A DNA stretch of 64,000 nucleotides from Bacteroidota bacterium. Lineage in GTDB: Bacteria > Bacteroidota > Bacteroidia > AKYH767-A > OLB10. Under the pieces are notes generated by a model. It made no database searches. It saw only the letters and a list, made by a program, of their open reading frames with translations, and was not told the origin of the DNA. Location of the stretch: assembly GCA_016713925.1 (NCBI GenBank), contig JADJOH010000008.1, positions 124,001 through 188,000 on the forward strand, written 5' to 3'. Both the position numbers and the translations under genes were made by a program. Positions 9,287 through 17,530 of this stretch are shown piece after piece (positions within the stretch are counted from its first letter, which is position 1; each line of letters starts with the position of its first letter).

Positions 9287-9646
9287 ATGAACTTAAAGAT
9301 TAATTTCGTTACTTCATTAATCGCCGTCGCAATAAGTGCATTGATTGCTTACGGATTTTATTCATATTGTTTTGATTCACATTCAATCCATCATACAATA
9401 ATAGTCAGTTCTATATTTTTTTATTCTTCAATTACACTTATCGGAACTATAGGTGCAAATTTTGAAACAAGTCGAATCACAACTGTTATCAGAACTGTTT
9501 CTATCACATTTTTTCTTGTAGGTCTCATTGCTACTTTTTTCTTGAATGTCTTTACATTTAGCCTTCCATTATTTATAATCATAATGGGAATTTTATTCTT
9601 GATTTTCCTTCTGGTTATTTATTCTGTGTCCAAGTCAGGTCAATAG
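9287..9646 (+). CDS. Small integral membrane protein
   Basis: The 119 residues contain four hydrophobic helices (about 8-28, 37-57, 67-89, 91-113) with very short loops. No family is recognised. Its ATG lies 4 bp after the previous stop, so it closes the zinc-ribbon/SPFH/GYF_2 operon. It could supply the membrane anchor for the otherwise soluble SPFH and GYF_2 proteins (inference from context). Confidence 0.6.
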   Translation: MNLKINFVTSLIAVAISALIAYGFYSYCFDSHSIHHTIIVSSIFFYSSITLIGTIGANFETSRITTVIRTVSITFFLVGLIATFFLNVFTFSLPLFIIIMGILFLIFLLVIYSVSKSGQ

Positions 9647-9765
9647 AATCATTTTTATAGCTATGAAAGCCAACGCACATTGCAATCACAAGACAAGCGT
9701 AACGGGAGACATGCTAACTCGACACGCCACCACCACGAACGAGAGACGAGTATGCTGACAACAAA

Positions 9766-9894
9766 CAGATTTAATGAAAGATTTTTTTGAAGGGGTTTTA
9801 TTGGTTCATCAAGTGATGTGCTATTTATATACATATATGGTAGGTGAAAGAGTATAGCTATCTAATCCCTTCAAAAAAATCCTTCATAAATCTG
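9766..9894. repeat. 129-bp element with ~29-bp terminal inverted repeats
   Basis: The left arm (9766-9795) begins CAGATTTAATG and ends GAAGGGG. The right arm (9867-9894) is its reverse complement except for one substitution and one missing T. The interior is about 70 bp of AT-rich sequence with no ORF. The structure fits a MITE-like non-autonomous element or a long hairpin. The exact ends and a target duplication are not clear. The surrounding 9647-9997 is otherwise non-coding. Confidence 0.65.
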
Positions 9895-9997
9895 CCAAAT
9901 GTCAGACTGTGCAAAAACCGTTGATAAATCAGCCGAGTATAACTTTGATTTTCTTTTCTGTTGTTTTACCTTTCTGCTGAATTAAAAATATAATTAC

Positions 9998-10123
9998 ATG
10001 GCTTACGTTTCCGGATTTGATCGCACCCAGACAGCTCTTTTCCCTGTGACCGTTGATGAAATGATTGATGAGAACAATGTGGTCCGTTTAGTGGAGCTAT
10101 ACATCAATGGTCTTGACTTCTAA
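9998..10123 (+). pseudogene. IS1182-family transposase, N-terminal remnant
   Basis: A 41-codon frame starts at an ATG and stops at 10121. Its product (with GFDRTQTALFP, VTVDEMIDENN, VVRLVELYINGLDF) matches the conserved N-terminus of IS1182-type transposases, which continue for more than 400 further residues. Nothing recognisable follows, so this is a truncated remnant. The 280 bp to the next gene are non-coding apart from a promoter-like element. Confidence 0.75.
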
Positions 10124-10336
10124 AAGAAAAAGAGCAACGGCGAATCTGAATTAGCCTTCCTATTTACAAATTTGACCGGGCATTACAGATGTTAGGGCTT
10201 TCGGGGCTAAAAAGCGCCTGGAGAGGAGTTTTTTGATCGTTTTGAACCTTTGGCGCTCTATTGAGGCTATTACAAACCAATTATTTTATTCATCCTATCC
10301 GGCTCCATAGATCGCAATAGGATAAATCCGAATTTG

Positions 10337-10344
10337 TATATTTG
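10337..10344 (+). promoter_or_regulatory. -7 promoter element for the nuclease gene
   Basis: TATATTTG fits TAnnTTTG. It lies 59 bases before the ATG at 10404, giving a leader of roughly 50 nt. No convincing -33 TTG was found at the expected spacing. Confidence 0.4.
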
Positions 10345-10403
10345 TTTTTGCAGTGCCTACCTCGCAAGTCGGGGAACTGTCGTTACCCAACATATAAAAA
10401 CGA

Positions 10404-11777
10404 ATGAGTATAATACGACCAAGATTGACAGATTTTCACAATATTCCTTTAACACAAGAGGAAGTCGATTTTGCTATTCCATTTATTGACGAGGACATAC
10501 CTCTATATGTTGACCCTTTTTTGCTTTGGAAGTCCCCATCAATCCAAGACAATTCTTTACACCTTTTAATTACTAATAGCTTTAATCATTTAGGATATTT
10601 ATTTACTAGCGGTAGAGAAAAAGAAGCCTTAGAATTGCTAATAAGTGCTTCGGAATGTAACGAAGTTGGACTTGGAAATTCTAAAAGCAAAACAGGAAAA
10701 AAGATTGGTGAGAAGTTGGCAAAAAATATATTAAGCCCTTTTACTTTAATTCCTGAATTGAAGAAAAGTGGCTTTACTCATTTTGAAGAAATCCAGCTAT
10801 TGATTGATAACTTTTCAAAAGACCGAGTTAGTGATATTGCTTGTAATTTTATTCAATCTTTCTTAATTGACTTTACAATTGAACAATCTGAAAAATATGG
10901 GATACCAATAGAAAAAGTTACACTTAACAATATTTATAATCCCAAAACTTATATGTTTAGTGAGGAAGTCACTGACTTACCTGTTAACCCAGAAACCCAA
11001 TCACCAATTCTATTTGTGCCTAAACGATGGTTAAAATATATTCCTTGGATAAACACAGATGATTATTTTACTGACTATTACATTAAAAATATTCATAATC
11101 CAAATGAGGGATTTCCGGACAGAGTAAAACTTTTAAATTTCAATCGGCATAATTATGACATTGTCAAAACTTATACAGCAATAAAGGAGAAGACTTTTGA
11201 CAATTGTAAAAACGATCCATTATATAATCAGATACCAATAACTTCTGCTAAAAGAAAGATATCCACTATAACGAAACTACCTACAGGAAAAACAGATAAT
11301 GCCGATAGAAAATATGAAGATAATGTTTGTCCATTAATGGCATCTTTATTTTACCCTCATTTAGATTTCGCACAGGAGCAAAGCAGAACAGATTCAGGTG
11401 TGCAAATAAGAGATATGATATTTTATAACAATATTACAAGTGACTTTCTAAAAGAAATTTATGAAACGTATGATTGCAGGCAAATTGTTATGGAATTAAA
11501 GAATGTAAAAGAAGTAAAGCAAGAGCACATTTTACAGTTGAATAGATACCTTAAGGAGCAGTTTGGAAGATTTGGAGTAATTATTACTAGAAATCCACCT
11601 CCTGCTAAAGTTGCAAAAAATATTATAGATTTATGGTCAGCTCATAGAAAGTGTATTCTTATACTCGATGATTCTGATTTAAAAATGATGACGAGTGTAT
11701 TCGAGAGTAAACAACGAAATCCAATTGAGGTATTAAAGAAAAAGTACATAGAATTTACTAGAGCTTGTCCATCCTAA
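10404..11777 (+). CDS. Probable PD-(D/E)XK nuclease, uncharacterised family
   Basis: In this 457-residue protein the C-terminal third has a restriction-endonuclease-like pattern: Asp337 in GVQIRDMIFYN, Glu364-x-Lys366 in VMELKNVK, then Gln378 in HILQLNRYL and a strand GVIITRN. This order (D, ExK, Q on the following helix) is that of PD-(D/E)XK nucleases. The N-terminal 300 residues, starting with LTDFHNIPL, do not match anything I can name and may recognise DNA or a partner. It is followed after 11 bp by two small paralogous genes and lies between an IS remnant and a type I restriction island, so a defence role is likely (inference). Confidence 0.65.
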   Translation: MSIIRPRLTDFHNIPLTQEEVDFAIPFIDEDIPLYVDPFLLWKSPSIQDNSLHLLITNSFNHLGYLFTSGREKEALELLISASECNEVGLGNSKSKTGKKIGEKLAKNILSPFTLIPELKKSGFTHFEEIQLLIDNFSKDRVSDIACNFIQSFLIDFTIEQSEKYGIPIEKVTLNNIYNPKTYMFSEEVTDLPVNPETQSPILFVPKRWLKYIPWINTDDYFTDYYIKNIHNPNEGFPDRVKLLNFNRHNYDIVKTYTAIKEKTFDNCKNDPLYNQIPITSAKRKISTITKLPTGKTDNADRKYEDNVCPLMASLFYPHLDFAQEQSRTDSGVQIRDMIFYNNITSDFLKEIYETYDCRQIVMELKNVKEVKQEHILQLNRYLKEQFGRFGVIITRNPPPAKVAKNIIDLWSAHRKCILILDDSDLKMMTSVFESKQRNPIEVLKKKYIEFTRACPS

Positions 11778-11788
11778 AAAGCATAGCT

Positions 11789-12187
11789 ATGACAAAAGAA
11801 GATGTGAATAAATTCGAAAAAGTACAAAGCCAAATAGAAGGGTTACTACTTGAGGTGACTAATCTTGTAAAAAAATCTCCTAATGATGCTGTAAACAAGT
11901 TTAAATTAAAATTTATAAACGAGATATTAATAGAGGCTAATGCGGTACTTGGCAAGACTTACAAGCCCTTAAGTTCCTTTGAAAAATTTGATGAAGATGA
12001 TTTGCCATCAAATAGTGATGTGTCATTCATTTTATCACAATATTTAAGTTGTTTTGAGAAACTTAGAGCAGACAATATTTTTCGTAAAAAAGAATATGAT
12101 GGTAACAAATATTTCTATGAATGGTATTGGGTTATTGGTAACTCAGAATCTACAATAAAAACAGCTCCACCGAAGAAGATTAAATAA
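11789..12187 (+). CDS. Small acidic helical protein, partner of the nuclease
   Basis: 132 residues from the ATG at 11789; a TTG at 11765 would overlap the nuclease gene. The first half is helical (KFEKVQSQIEGLL, then KKSPNDAVNKFKLKFINEIL) and the middle has an acidic DEDDLPSNSDV stretch. No known domain. The next gene is a paralogue starting 1 bp after its stop. Tandem duplication right behind a nuclease suggests accessory or regulatory subunits, perhaps inhibitors (inference). Confidence 0.6.
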   Translation: MTKEDVNKFEKVQSQIEGLLLEVTNLVKKSPNDAVNKFKLKFINEILIEANAVLGKTYKPLSSFEKFDEDDLPSNSDVSFILSQYLSCFEKLRADNIFRKKEYDGNKYFYEWYWVIGNSESTIKTAPPKKIK

Positions 12188-12188
12188 G

Positions 12189-12522
12189 ATGGCAAAAGAA
12201 AAAATACCGACTGATGCTCAAATTACGAAATTTGAGATGTTGAATGAGCTTACCGATTCAATTTACACAGAAATGAAAGAGTTTTCGAAGAAAAAACCTG
12301 ATGATGCGTTGAACTCTTTTAAAGTGAAAAATGTGAATAGAGTATTGACCCAGATTAAAGAATTTTTTAAAAGATGAATCTACGATTTCGTTTTTAGATT
12401 TACTGGATGATGAAGCATTGCCATCATATAGTGATGCAATTTTAATTATAGGACAATTTAAGGCTGCAATGGGTAATTACAGAAGGAAAATACAGACGGT
12501 TACAGAAGATGGAAAACTGTAG
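12189..12522 (+). pseudogene. Paralogue of the preceding small gene, frameshifted
   Basis: The first frame gives 62 residues with KKKPDDALNSFKVKNVNRVL, matching KKSPNDAVNKFKLKFINEIL of the neighbour, and stops at 12375. Another frame continues from 12373 to a stop at 12520 with DLLDDEALPSYSDAIL, matching the neighbour's FDEDDLPSNSDVSFIL. Removing one T from the T6 run at about 12363-12368 joins the two into one gene. Either a real one-base insertion, a phase-variable tract or a sequencing error. Confidence 0.7.
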
Positions 12523-12571
12523 AGAATCTGGAAGGGAAATCAAGAGAATAAAAAACTAAAAACGTTGGGTG

Positions 12572-12590
12572 GCAACTAAGGTTTAGTTGC
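12572..12590. other. Perfect 8-bp hairpin before hsdM
   Basis: GCAACTAA, loop GGT, TTAGTTGC. There is no T run, so it is not a classical terminator. It sits in the 214-bp gap between the nuclease cluster and hsdM, close to CGTTGGG and CGTTAGG motifs. Confidence 0.4.
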
Positions 12591-12736
12591 GTATGACATC
12601 ACGTCTCGTTAGGAAATGACGAGCCGGTATACCCCCTACCATCTCCACCCCGCATCCTGCTATAGAATCCGTTTTTTAAAGTTCAATAATAAACCCCATC
12701 CAAAAAACCCCTATTTTAGCCCCGACCCCACCCACC

Positions 12737-14344
12737 ATGTCCACCGACAAAAAACAACCCATACGCCAGGCGCAGGGCAAGCAGCTCGAACAAAAACTCT
12801 GGAACATTGCCGATACCCTGCGGGGTAAAATGGATGCCGATGATTTCCGCGACTATATCCTTGGCTTTATTTTCTACAAATACCTCAGCGAGAAGATGCA
12901 TAGCTATGCCAATGCTATCTTAAAGCCCGATAAAATTACTTACGATCAGGTGGAAAAGCACAAGGAGAAAAAAGCATTGCTGGCCGCGATTAAGGACGAA
13001 GCCCTGGATAAACTCGGTTACTTTCTCTTGCCCTCTGAACTTTTTAGCGAAATGGCGCGCAGAGGGACATCGACAAGCTCAGTCCAGGGTAATAAATTCA
13101 TTCTCGATGATCTCTCCAGGGTGCTTACCCATATAGAGCAAAGTACGATGGGCAGCGAGAGCGAGGAAGATTTTGGAAACCTCTTTGAAGACCTCGACCT
13201 CACCAGCAGCAAGCTCGGCAAAACCGAGACCGACAAGAACGATTTGATTGTAAAAGTGCTCTCTCACCTGAATGAAATTGATTTCGATTTGGAAAATACC
13301 GAGAGCGATGTCCTGGGTGATGCCTACGAATACCTCATTGGAAAATTTGCCAGCGGCGCCGGTAAAAAGGCCGGGGAGTTTTATACTCCTCAGCAGGTAA
13401 GCAGCGTGCTGGCGCGATTGGTGACCGTGGGCAAAACAAAATTGAAGAGTGTGTACGACCCCACCTGCGGCTCGGGCTCCCTGTTGTTGCGCGTGGCTAA
13501 GGAAGTGAAAGAAGTCGGCGGTTTCTACGGACAGGAAAGCAATCCCACCACCTACAACCTCTGTCGCATGAACATGATCATGCATGATGTGCATTATAAA
13601 AAGTTCGACATTAAAAATGACGATACCCTCGAGCGCCCACAGCATCCTGACCAGCGCTTCGAAGCCATTGTAGCCAATCCGCCTTTCTCGGCCGAGTGGA
13701 GTGCCAGCCCCTTGTTCATGAGCGACGACCGCTATGCCCCCTACGGACGTCTCGCACCCAAGGGCACTGCCGACTTTGCCTTTGTGCAGCACATGATCCA
13801 CCAACTGGCCGACAATGGCACCATGGCCTGCGTATTGCCCCACGGTGTATTGTTCCGGGGCGGAGCAGAAGGACATATCCGCGAGTATTTGATAAAAGAT
13901 AAAAACCAATTGGATGCGGTGATCGGTTTACCCGCCAACATCTTCTACGGCACGAGCATACCTACTTGCATTTTAGTGTTGAAGAAAGACCGACACAAGG
14001 ACGCTGAGCGAAGTCGAAGTGTATTGTTCATTGATGCCAGCCGGAATTTTGAAAAAGTAAAAACCCAAAACGTATTGCGGCCCGATGACATTAACAAAAT
14101 CATCAGCACCTACAAAGCCCGCACTGCCGAAGACAAATACAGTTACGTAGCTCCTTTAGATGAAATTGCCGGGAATGACTACAACCTGAACATCCCCCGC
14201 TATGTGGATACCTTTGAAGAAGAAGAAGCGGTGAACTTAAAAAACGTAAGTAATGAACTCCGCGCGGTGGCTGAGGCTCTCGAAGCCACCGACAAAGAAA
14301 TTGCAAAGTACTGTAAGGAGTTGGGGATAGATACTCCGTTTTAA
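12737..14344 (+). CDS. hsdM: Type I restriction-modification DNA methyltransferase (HsdM)
   Basis: N6-adenine methyltransferase subunit of 535 residues. The N-terminal HsdM helical domain (about 17-190) is followed by a methyltransferase domain with the SAM-binding motif DPTCGSGSLL at 241-250 and the catalytic NPPF at 314-317. The frame is intact. Three short segments look like in-frame insertions of interspersed repeats: residues 9-16 (IRQAQGKQ), 109-118 (RGTSTSSVQG) and 421-428 (DAERSRSV region). All lie outside the catalytic motifs. It begins the island hsdM-rhuM-hsdS-fic-hsdR. With hsdS and hsdR broken, the enzyme is probably no longer directed to its target. Confidence 0.93.
   Translation: MSTDKKQPIRQAQGKQLEQKLWNIADTLRGKMDADDFRDYILGFIFYKYLSEKMHSYANAILKPDKITYDQVEKHKEKKALLAAIKDEALDKLGYFLLPSELFSEMARRGTSTSSVQGNKFILDDLSRVLTHIEQSTMGSESEEDFGNLFEDLDLTSSKLGKTETDKNDLIVKVLSHLNEIDFDLENTESDVLGDAYEYLIGKFASGAGKKAGEFYTPQQVSSVLARLVTVGKTKLKSVYDPTCGSGSLLLRVAKEVKEVGGFYGQESNPTTYNLCRMNMIMHDVHYKKFDIKNDDTLERPQHPDQRFEAIVANPPFSAEWSASPLFMSDDRYAPYGRLAPKGTADFAFVQHMIHQLADNGTMACVLPHGVLFRGGAEGHIREYLIKDKNQLDAVIGLPANIFYGTSIPTCILVLKKDRHKDAERSRSVLFIDASRNFEKVKTQNVLRPDDINKIISTYKARTAEDKYSYVAPLDEIAGNDYNLNIPRYVDTFEEEEAVNLKNVSNELRAVAEALEATDKEIAKYCKELGIDTPF
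12764..12777. repeat. Short interspersed repeat in hsdM, copy 1
   Basis: CGCCAGGCGCAGGG, read in frame as RQAQG. It resembles the CTTCGACAGGCTCAGG-type repeat family seen in many environmental Bacteroidota (recognised from memory). Confidence 0.45.
13064..13088. repeat. Short interspersed repeat in hsdM, copy 2
   Basis: Contains CATCGACAAGCTCAGTCC, read in frame as TSTSSVQ. It lies between the HsdM N-terminal helical elements. Confidence 0.6.
13999..14021. repeat. Short interspersed repeat in hsdM, copy 3
   Basis: Contains GCTGAGCGAAGTCGAAGTG, read in frame as DAERSRSV. This is the reverse-orientation form of the same repeat family as copy 2 (CTTCGAC... core). Confidence 0.6.
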
Positions 14345-14450
14345 TTGAAGGAGATTCATTAAAATTGTAACCGTTATCATTTGTCACGGTTTGGAAAATG
14401 GGAGTTAACGGAAGATTTAATTTGAATAGTGAAAAGATGGCCTTCAAACA

Positions 14451-15515
14451 ATGAGTGCAGAAAACAATATCATCATCTACAACGCTCCGGATGGCAAAGC
14501 CTCTGTATCCTTAATGGCCAAGGAGGGCAAGGTATGGCTGAACCAAAACCAACTGGCGGAACTTTTTGACACCTCTGTACCCAACATTAGCATGCACATT
14601 ACTAACATTCTAAAAGAGAATGAGTTGGGATCAGATTCAGTTATTAAGAATTACTTAACAACTGCCGCTGACGGGAAAAAGTATGATGTAACATTTTACA
14701 GTCTTGACATGACCCTCGCCATAGGCTTCCGCGTGCGCAGCAAACGAGGCACGCAGTTCCGCCAGTGGGCTAACCAAAACCTGAAAGAGTTTATGGTGAA
14801 GGGTTTTATGATGGATGATGAACGCCTGAAAAACCCCGATGGCCGCCCTGACTATTTTGATGAACTCCTTGCCCGCATTCGTGATATACGCGCATCTGAA
14901 AAGCGGTTCTACCAAAAAGTGCGCGATTTGTTTTCCCTGAGTAGCGACTACGATGCAACCGACAAGGCCACCCAAATGTTCTATGCCGAAACACAAAATA
15001 AATTGTTATTTGCCATAACGGGTAAGACAGCAGCCGAATTGGTGATGAGCCGTGCCAATGCCGGTGCTCCCAACATGGCGCTCACTAATTGGAAGGGAAC
15101 TGTTGTGCGCAAGCAGGATATATACATCGCAAAAAATTATCTAAACGAAGATGAACTGGACAGCCTGAATAGATTGGTTACCATATTTCTGGAAACAGCC
15201 GAACTCCGGGCTAAAAACAGGCAAGATTTTGTAATGCACTTTTGGCGCGAGAATGTAGATAAAATCATTGCCATCAGCGATAAGCCATTGCTTGCCGGTG
15301 CCGGTAGCGTGAGCCATGCCCAAATGGAAGAATGGGTGGACGCGCAATACAATAAATTTGATGTCGAACGAAAACGATTTGAAGCCGAACAGGCCGATGC
15401 TACCGACCTCGAAGAACTCAAAGCTTTGGAAGAAAAATTAAAGCCATGCCCAAAACAAAACCAGATGCGCAATAGAAATACAATTGAACTCCCGGGATTT
15501 TGGGAGTATTTATAA
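14451..15515 (+). CDS. RhuM-family protein
   Basis: A 354-residue frame matching the virulence RhuM family (PF13310). It has an N-terminal winged-helix-like region with WLNQNQLAELFDTSVPNIS (about 29-47), the block VTFYSLDMTLAIGFRVRSKRGTQFRQWA (about 80-108), and a conserved C-terminal region. RhuM genes are frequent passengers in type I restriction loci between hsdM and hsdS, as here; molecular function is unknown. The last 20 or so residues read unnaturally. One missing A near 15440 would restore KAMPKTKPDAQ and a stop at 15473, so the native C-terminus is probably frameshifted. Confidence 0.85.
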   Translation: MSAENNIIIYNAPDGKASVSLMAKEGKVWLNQNQLAELFDTSVPNISMHITNILKENELGSDSVIKNYLTTAADGKKYDVTFYSLDMTLAIGFRVRSKRGTQFRQWANQNLKEFMVKGFMMDDERLKNPDGRPDYFDELLARIRDIRASEKRFYQKVRDLFSLSSDYDATDKATQMFYAETQNKLLFAITGKTAAELVMSRANAGAPNMALTNWKGTVVRKQDIYIAKNYLNEDELDSLNRLVTIFLETAELRAKNRQDFVMHFWRENVDKIIAISDKPLLAGAGSVSHAQMEEWVDAQYNKFDVERKRFEAEQADATDLEELKALEEKLKPCPKQNQMRNRNTIELPGFWEYL

Positions 15516-15522
15516 TCCGGAT

Positions 15523-15552
15523 TTTAATTATGGCGAATTCGCTATAATTAAA
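15523..15552. promoter_or_regulatory. 30-bp near-perfect palindrome before hsdS
   Basis: The centre is GGCGAATTCGCT with arms TTTAATTAT and ATAATTAAA. All 15 base pairs match except one G/T pair. The position, between rhuM and hsdS and 13 bp before the hsdS ATG, suits an operator or mRNA hairpin. It has no T run beyond the arms. Confidence 0.45.
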
Positions 15553-15565
15553 CCGTTTCATCCTT

Positions 15566-16763
15566 ATGCGAAATATGAGCAATGCCATAACAAATACCGA
15601 AAAGGAAAAAGGACTTGCTCCTAAATTGAGGTTTAAAGAGTTTGATGGAGAATGGAAAACACAAAAGCTTGGAGATGTAATTAATAATAAGTCGTCAAAA
15701 TATAATCCCGAAAAGATATGATTAGATCATGTATTTAAGAAGTTAGAACATCTTTCAAACACAAGCCTGCTTTGCAATTTAAATAGTATTAGTTCAGCAA
15801 GCATCAAAAATAAATTTGAAAAGGGTGATGTTCTATTTGGTAAACTTAGACCATATCTTAGAAAATTTCTACTAGCACCATTCGATGGAGTGTGTTCTTC
15901 AGAAATTTGGGTGTTAAAAGGAGAAGGAATAAAAATGATTTTCTTTGTATTGTTCAAACGAATTTTTTATTGATATAGCAAATCTACTGGGTCAAGAAGC
16001 CGGAGAGCAGATTGGAATGTGGTACCAAAGAATCTTTCATCCCCACCCTCCCGAACAACAGAAAATCGCCTCCTTCTTATCGGCCATCGATGAAAAGATA
16101 CAGCGGCTCACGCGCAAAAAAGAATTGCTGGAGCAATACAAAAAAGGGGTGATGCAGCAGTTGTTCCCTTCGGCAGGCTCAGGGCAGAGTTCGGGGAAGT
16201 TGAGGTTCAAGCATGAGAATGGAAAGGCGTATCCGAAGTGGGAGGAGAAACTTGGGAGGTAAGTACATTTATAAATGGTAAGGCATAAACAGGAAGAGTT
16301 GTTGAAAGAAGGATATGTATCGGGATTACGTGTTGGCAACCTTATTATTAACAATGAATGGTATTTATCTGATCTAGAATTAGAGGAAGAGAAATATATT
16401 GAAAAGGGTGATTTGATTTATGCATGGTTATTAATTTGGGCCGAGATTCTGGGTAGAATGAGAAGTGATTTAATTATCATATTTGGAAGCTAATCAAAAC
16501 AAAAGTTGATAATAGGTCTATCTTTTTATGCTTTTATGTATGATGTCGAAAGGATTAAAGGCAGTTTGCTCAAGGTGGCACCATGTTCAATATTAACAAA
16601 GGGGAATATCAAAACTATAAAATTCACGATTCCATCTATTGAAGAACAACAAAAAATCGCCAACTTCCTCTCCGGCATCGATACCAAAATAGAAAGCGTG
16701 GCCAATCAAATTGCGCAAACGCAAACGTTTAAAAAAGGGCTGTTGCAGCAGATGTTCGTTTGA
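15566..16763 (+). pseudogene. hsdS: Type I restriction specificity subunit (HsdS), multiply frameshifted
   Basis: The pieces line up as one HsdS but lie in different frames. The N-terminus (15566-15721) has LAPKLRFKEFDGEW and the first recognition-domain start. A TRD1 segment (15726-15935) has FEKGDVLFGKLRPYLRKF. A central conserved segment (15945-16262) has EQQKIASFLSAIDEKI. TRD2 fragments lie at 16263-16620, and the distal conserved region has EEQQKIANFLSGIDTKIE, ending QQMFV at 16763. At least four frame changes are needed. A copy of the palindromic repeat family is inserted at 16166-16186. The specificity subunit is not functional as read. Confidence 0.85.
16166..16186. repeat. Short interspersed repeat in hsdS
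   Basis: CCCTTCGGCAGGCTCAGGGC core, read as FPSAGSGQ, placed just after the central conserved helices of HsdS. Same family as the copies in hsdM. Confidence 0.6.
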
Positions 16764-16880
16764 AGTTAGTTGTTGTTAATGGTTAGTTGTTAATGGGTAG
16801 GTGTTAATGGTGGGGTGTATTGTTTATGTGAGAGTTCAGTTTAAAGGAATTATTATAAAATAGGAACTTGAAAAAAGGAC

Positions 16881-17239
16881 AATGTAATTAAGAACAAGAG
16901 TTTTGCTTTCGCGGTGCGTGTGGTGAAGCTGTATAAGTATTTGGCAGAGGAAAAAAGGAGTATGTATTGTCTAAACAATTATTGCGTAGTGGGACAAGTG
17001 TTGGTGCGTTGGTTCGTGAAGCAGAGCATGCTGAATCAAAAAGTGATTTCGTTCATAAAATGGCAATAGCACAAAAAGAAATTAATGAAACTATTTATTG
17101 GCTTGAATTACTAAAAGAAACAAATTATTTATCTGAAATTGAATTCGAAAATATAAATATCGATGCAGTGGAAGTGATTAAATTAATTACCTCTATAATC
17201 AAATCAACCAAAGCAAACCAATTAATGGTTAGTTGTTAA
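16881..17239 (+). pseudogene. Four-helix-bundle (23S intervening-sequence type) protein, frameshifted
   Basis: Positions 16967-17239 encode 90 residues with LLRSGTSVGALVREAEHAES and ETIYWLELLKET, the signature of the four-helix-bundle family (TIGR02436). The missing N-terminal helix is readable upstream in another frame (KSFAFAVRVVKLYKYLAEEK). One extra A in the A6 run near 16950 would join them. No start codon is left in the upstream part. These genes often sit as passengers within type I restriction loci. Confidence 0.75.
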
Positions 17240-17365
17240 TGGTTAGTTGTTAATGGATAATTAAGCTGAATTAACAATTAACCATTAACAATTATCCTCA
17301 CGCAATCTATAATACAACCAAAGTGAATGGAATTAACAATTAACAACTAACAATTAACCATTAAT
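17219..17365. repeat. TTAATGGTTAGTTG simple repeats and their inverse
   Basis: TTAATGGTTAGTTG-type units occur at 16777-16815 and 17222-17255. The complementary form (TTAACAATTAACCATTAAC) follows at about 17270-17365. They flank the broken four-helix-bundle gene and may mark recombination joints. AT-rich low complexity makes exact borders arbitrary. Confidence 0.5.
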
Positions 17366-17433
17366 AAAATACCTGTTTTTCACCGCATAGGATAAAAAAT
17401 ACCTGTATTTCACGTAAAATACCTGTTTTTCAC
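17366..17433. repeat. Three iterons upstream of fic
   Basis: AAAATACCTGTTTTTCAC occurs at 17366, 17396 (one mismatch) and 17416, followed by related AAATGCGCCT units at about 17480-17520. Starts are 30 and 20 bp apart, i.e. integral helical turns on the same DNA face, which suits a repressor binding site in front of fic. This is inference. Confidence 0.5.
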
Positions 17434-17530
17434 TATTCGGCAGATAGATTTTACCCAGACCTTTGCGCCTATTTATTTTTAAAATGCCTGAAATGCGCCT
17501 ATTATTTTAGAAATGCGCCTGTTTTTTTGT

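Noticed and set aside
12189..12522. Programmed frameshift at the T6/A4 run
   Set aside because: The needed shift is +1, whereas classical X-XXY-YYZ slippery sites give -1, and no stimulatory structure is visible. A simple one-base insertion is more likely.
12560..12620. Integron attC-like site
   Set aside because: GTTGGGT and CGTTAGG motifs flank a hairpin, but the left RYYYAAC core and the paired inner boxes are missing and no integrase is seen.
13079..13909. 276-codon reverse-strand ORF in hsdM
   Set aside because: Shadow of the GC-rich hsdM frame; the opposite strand carries all HsdM motifs.
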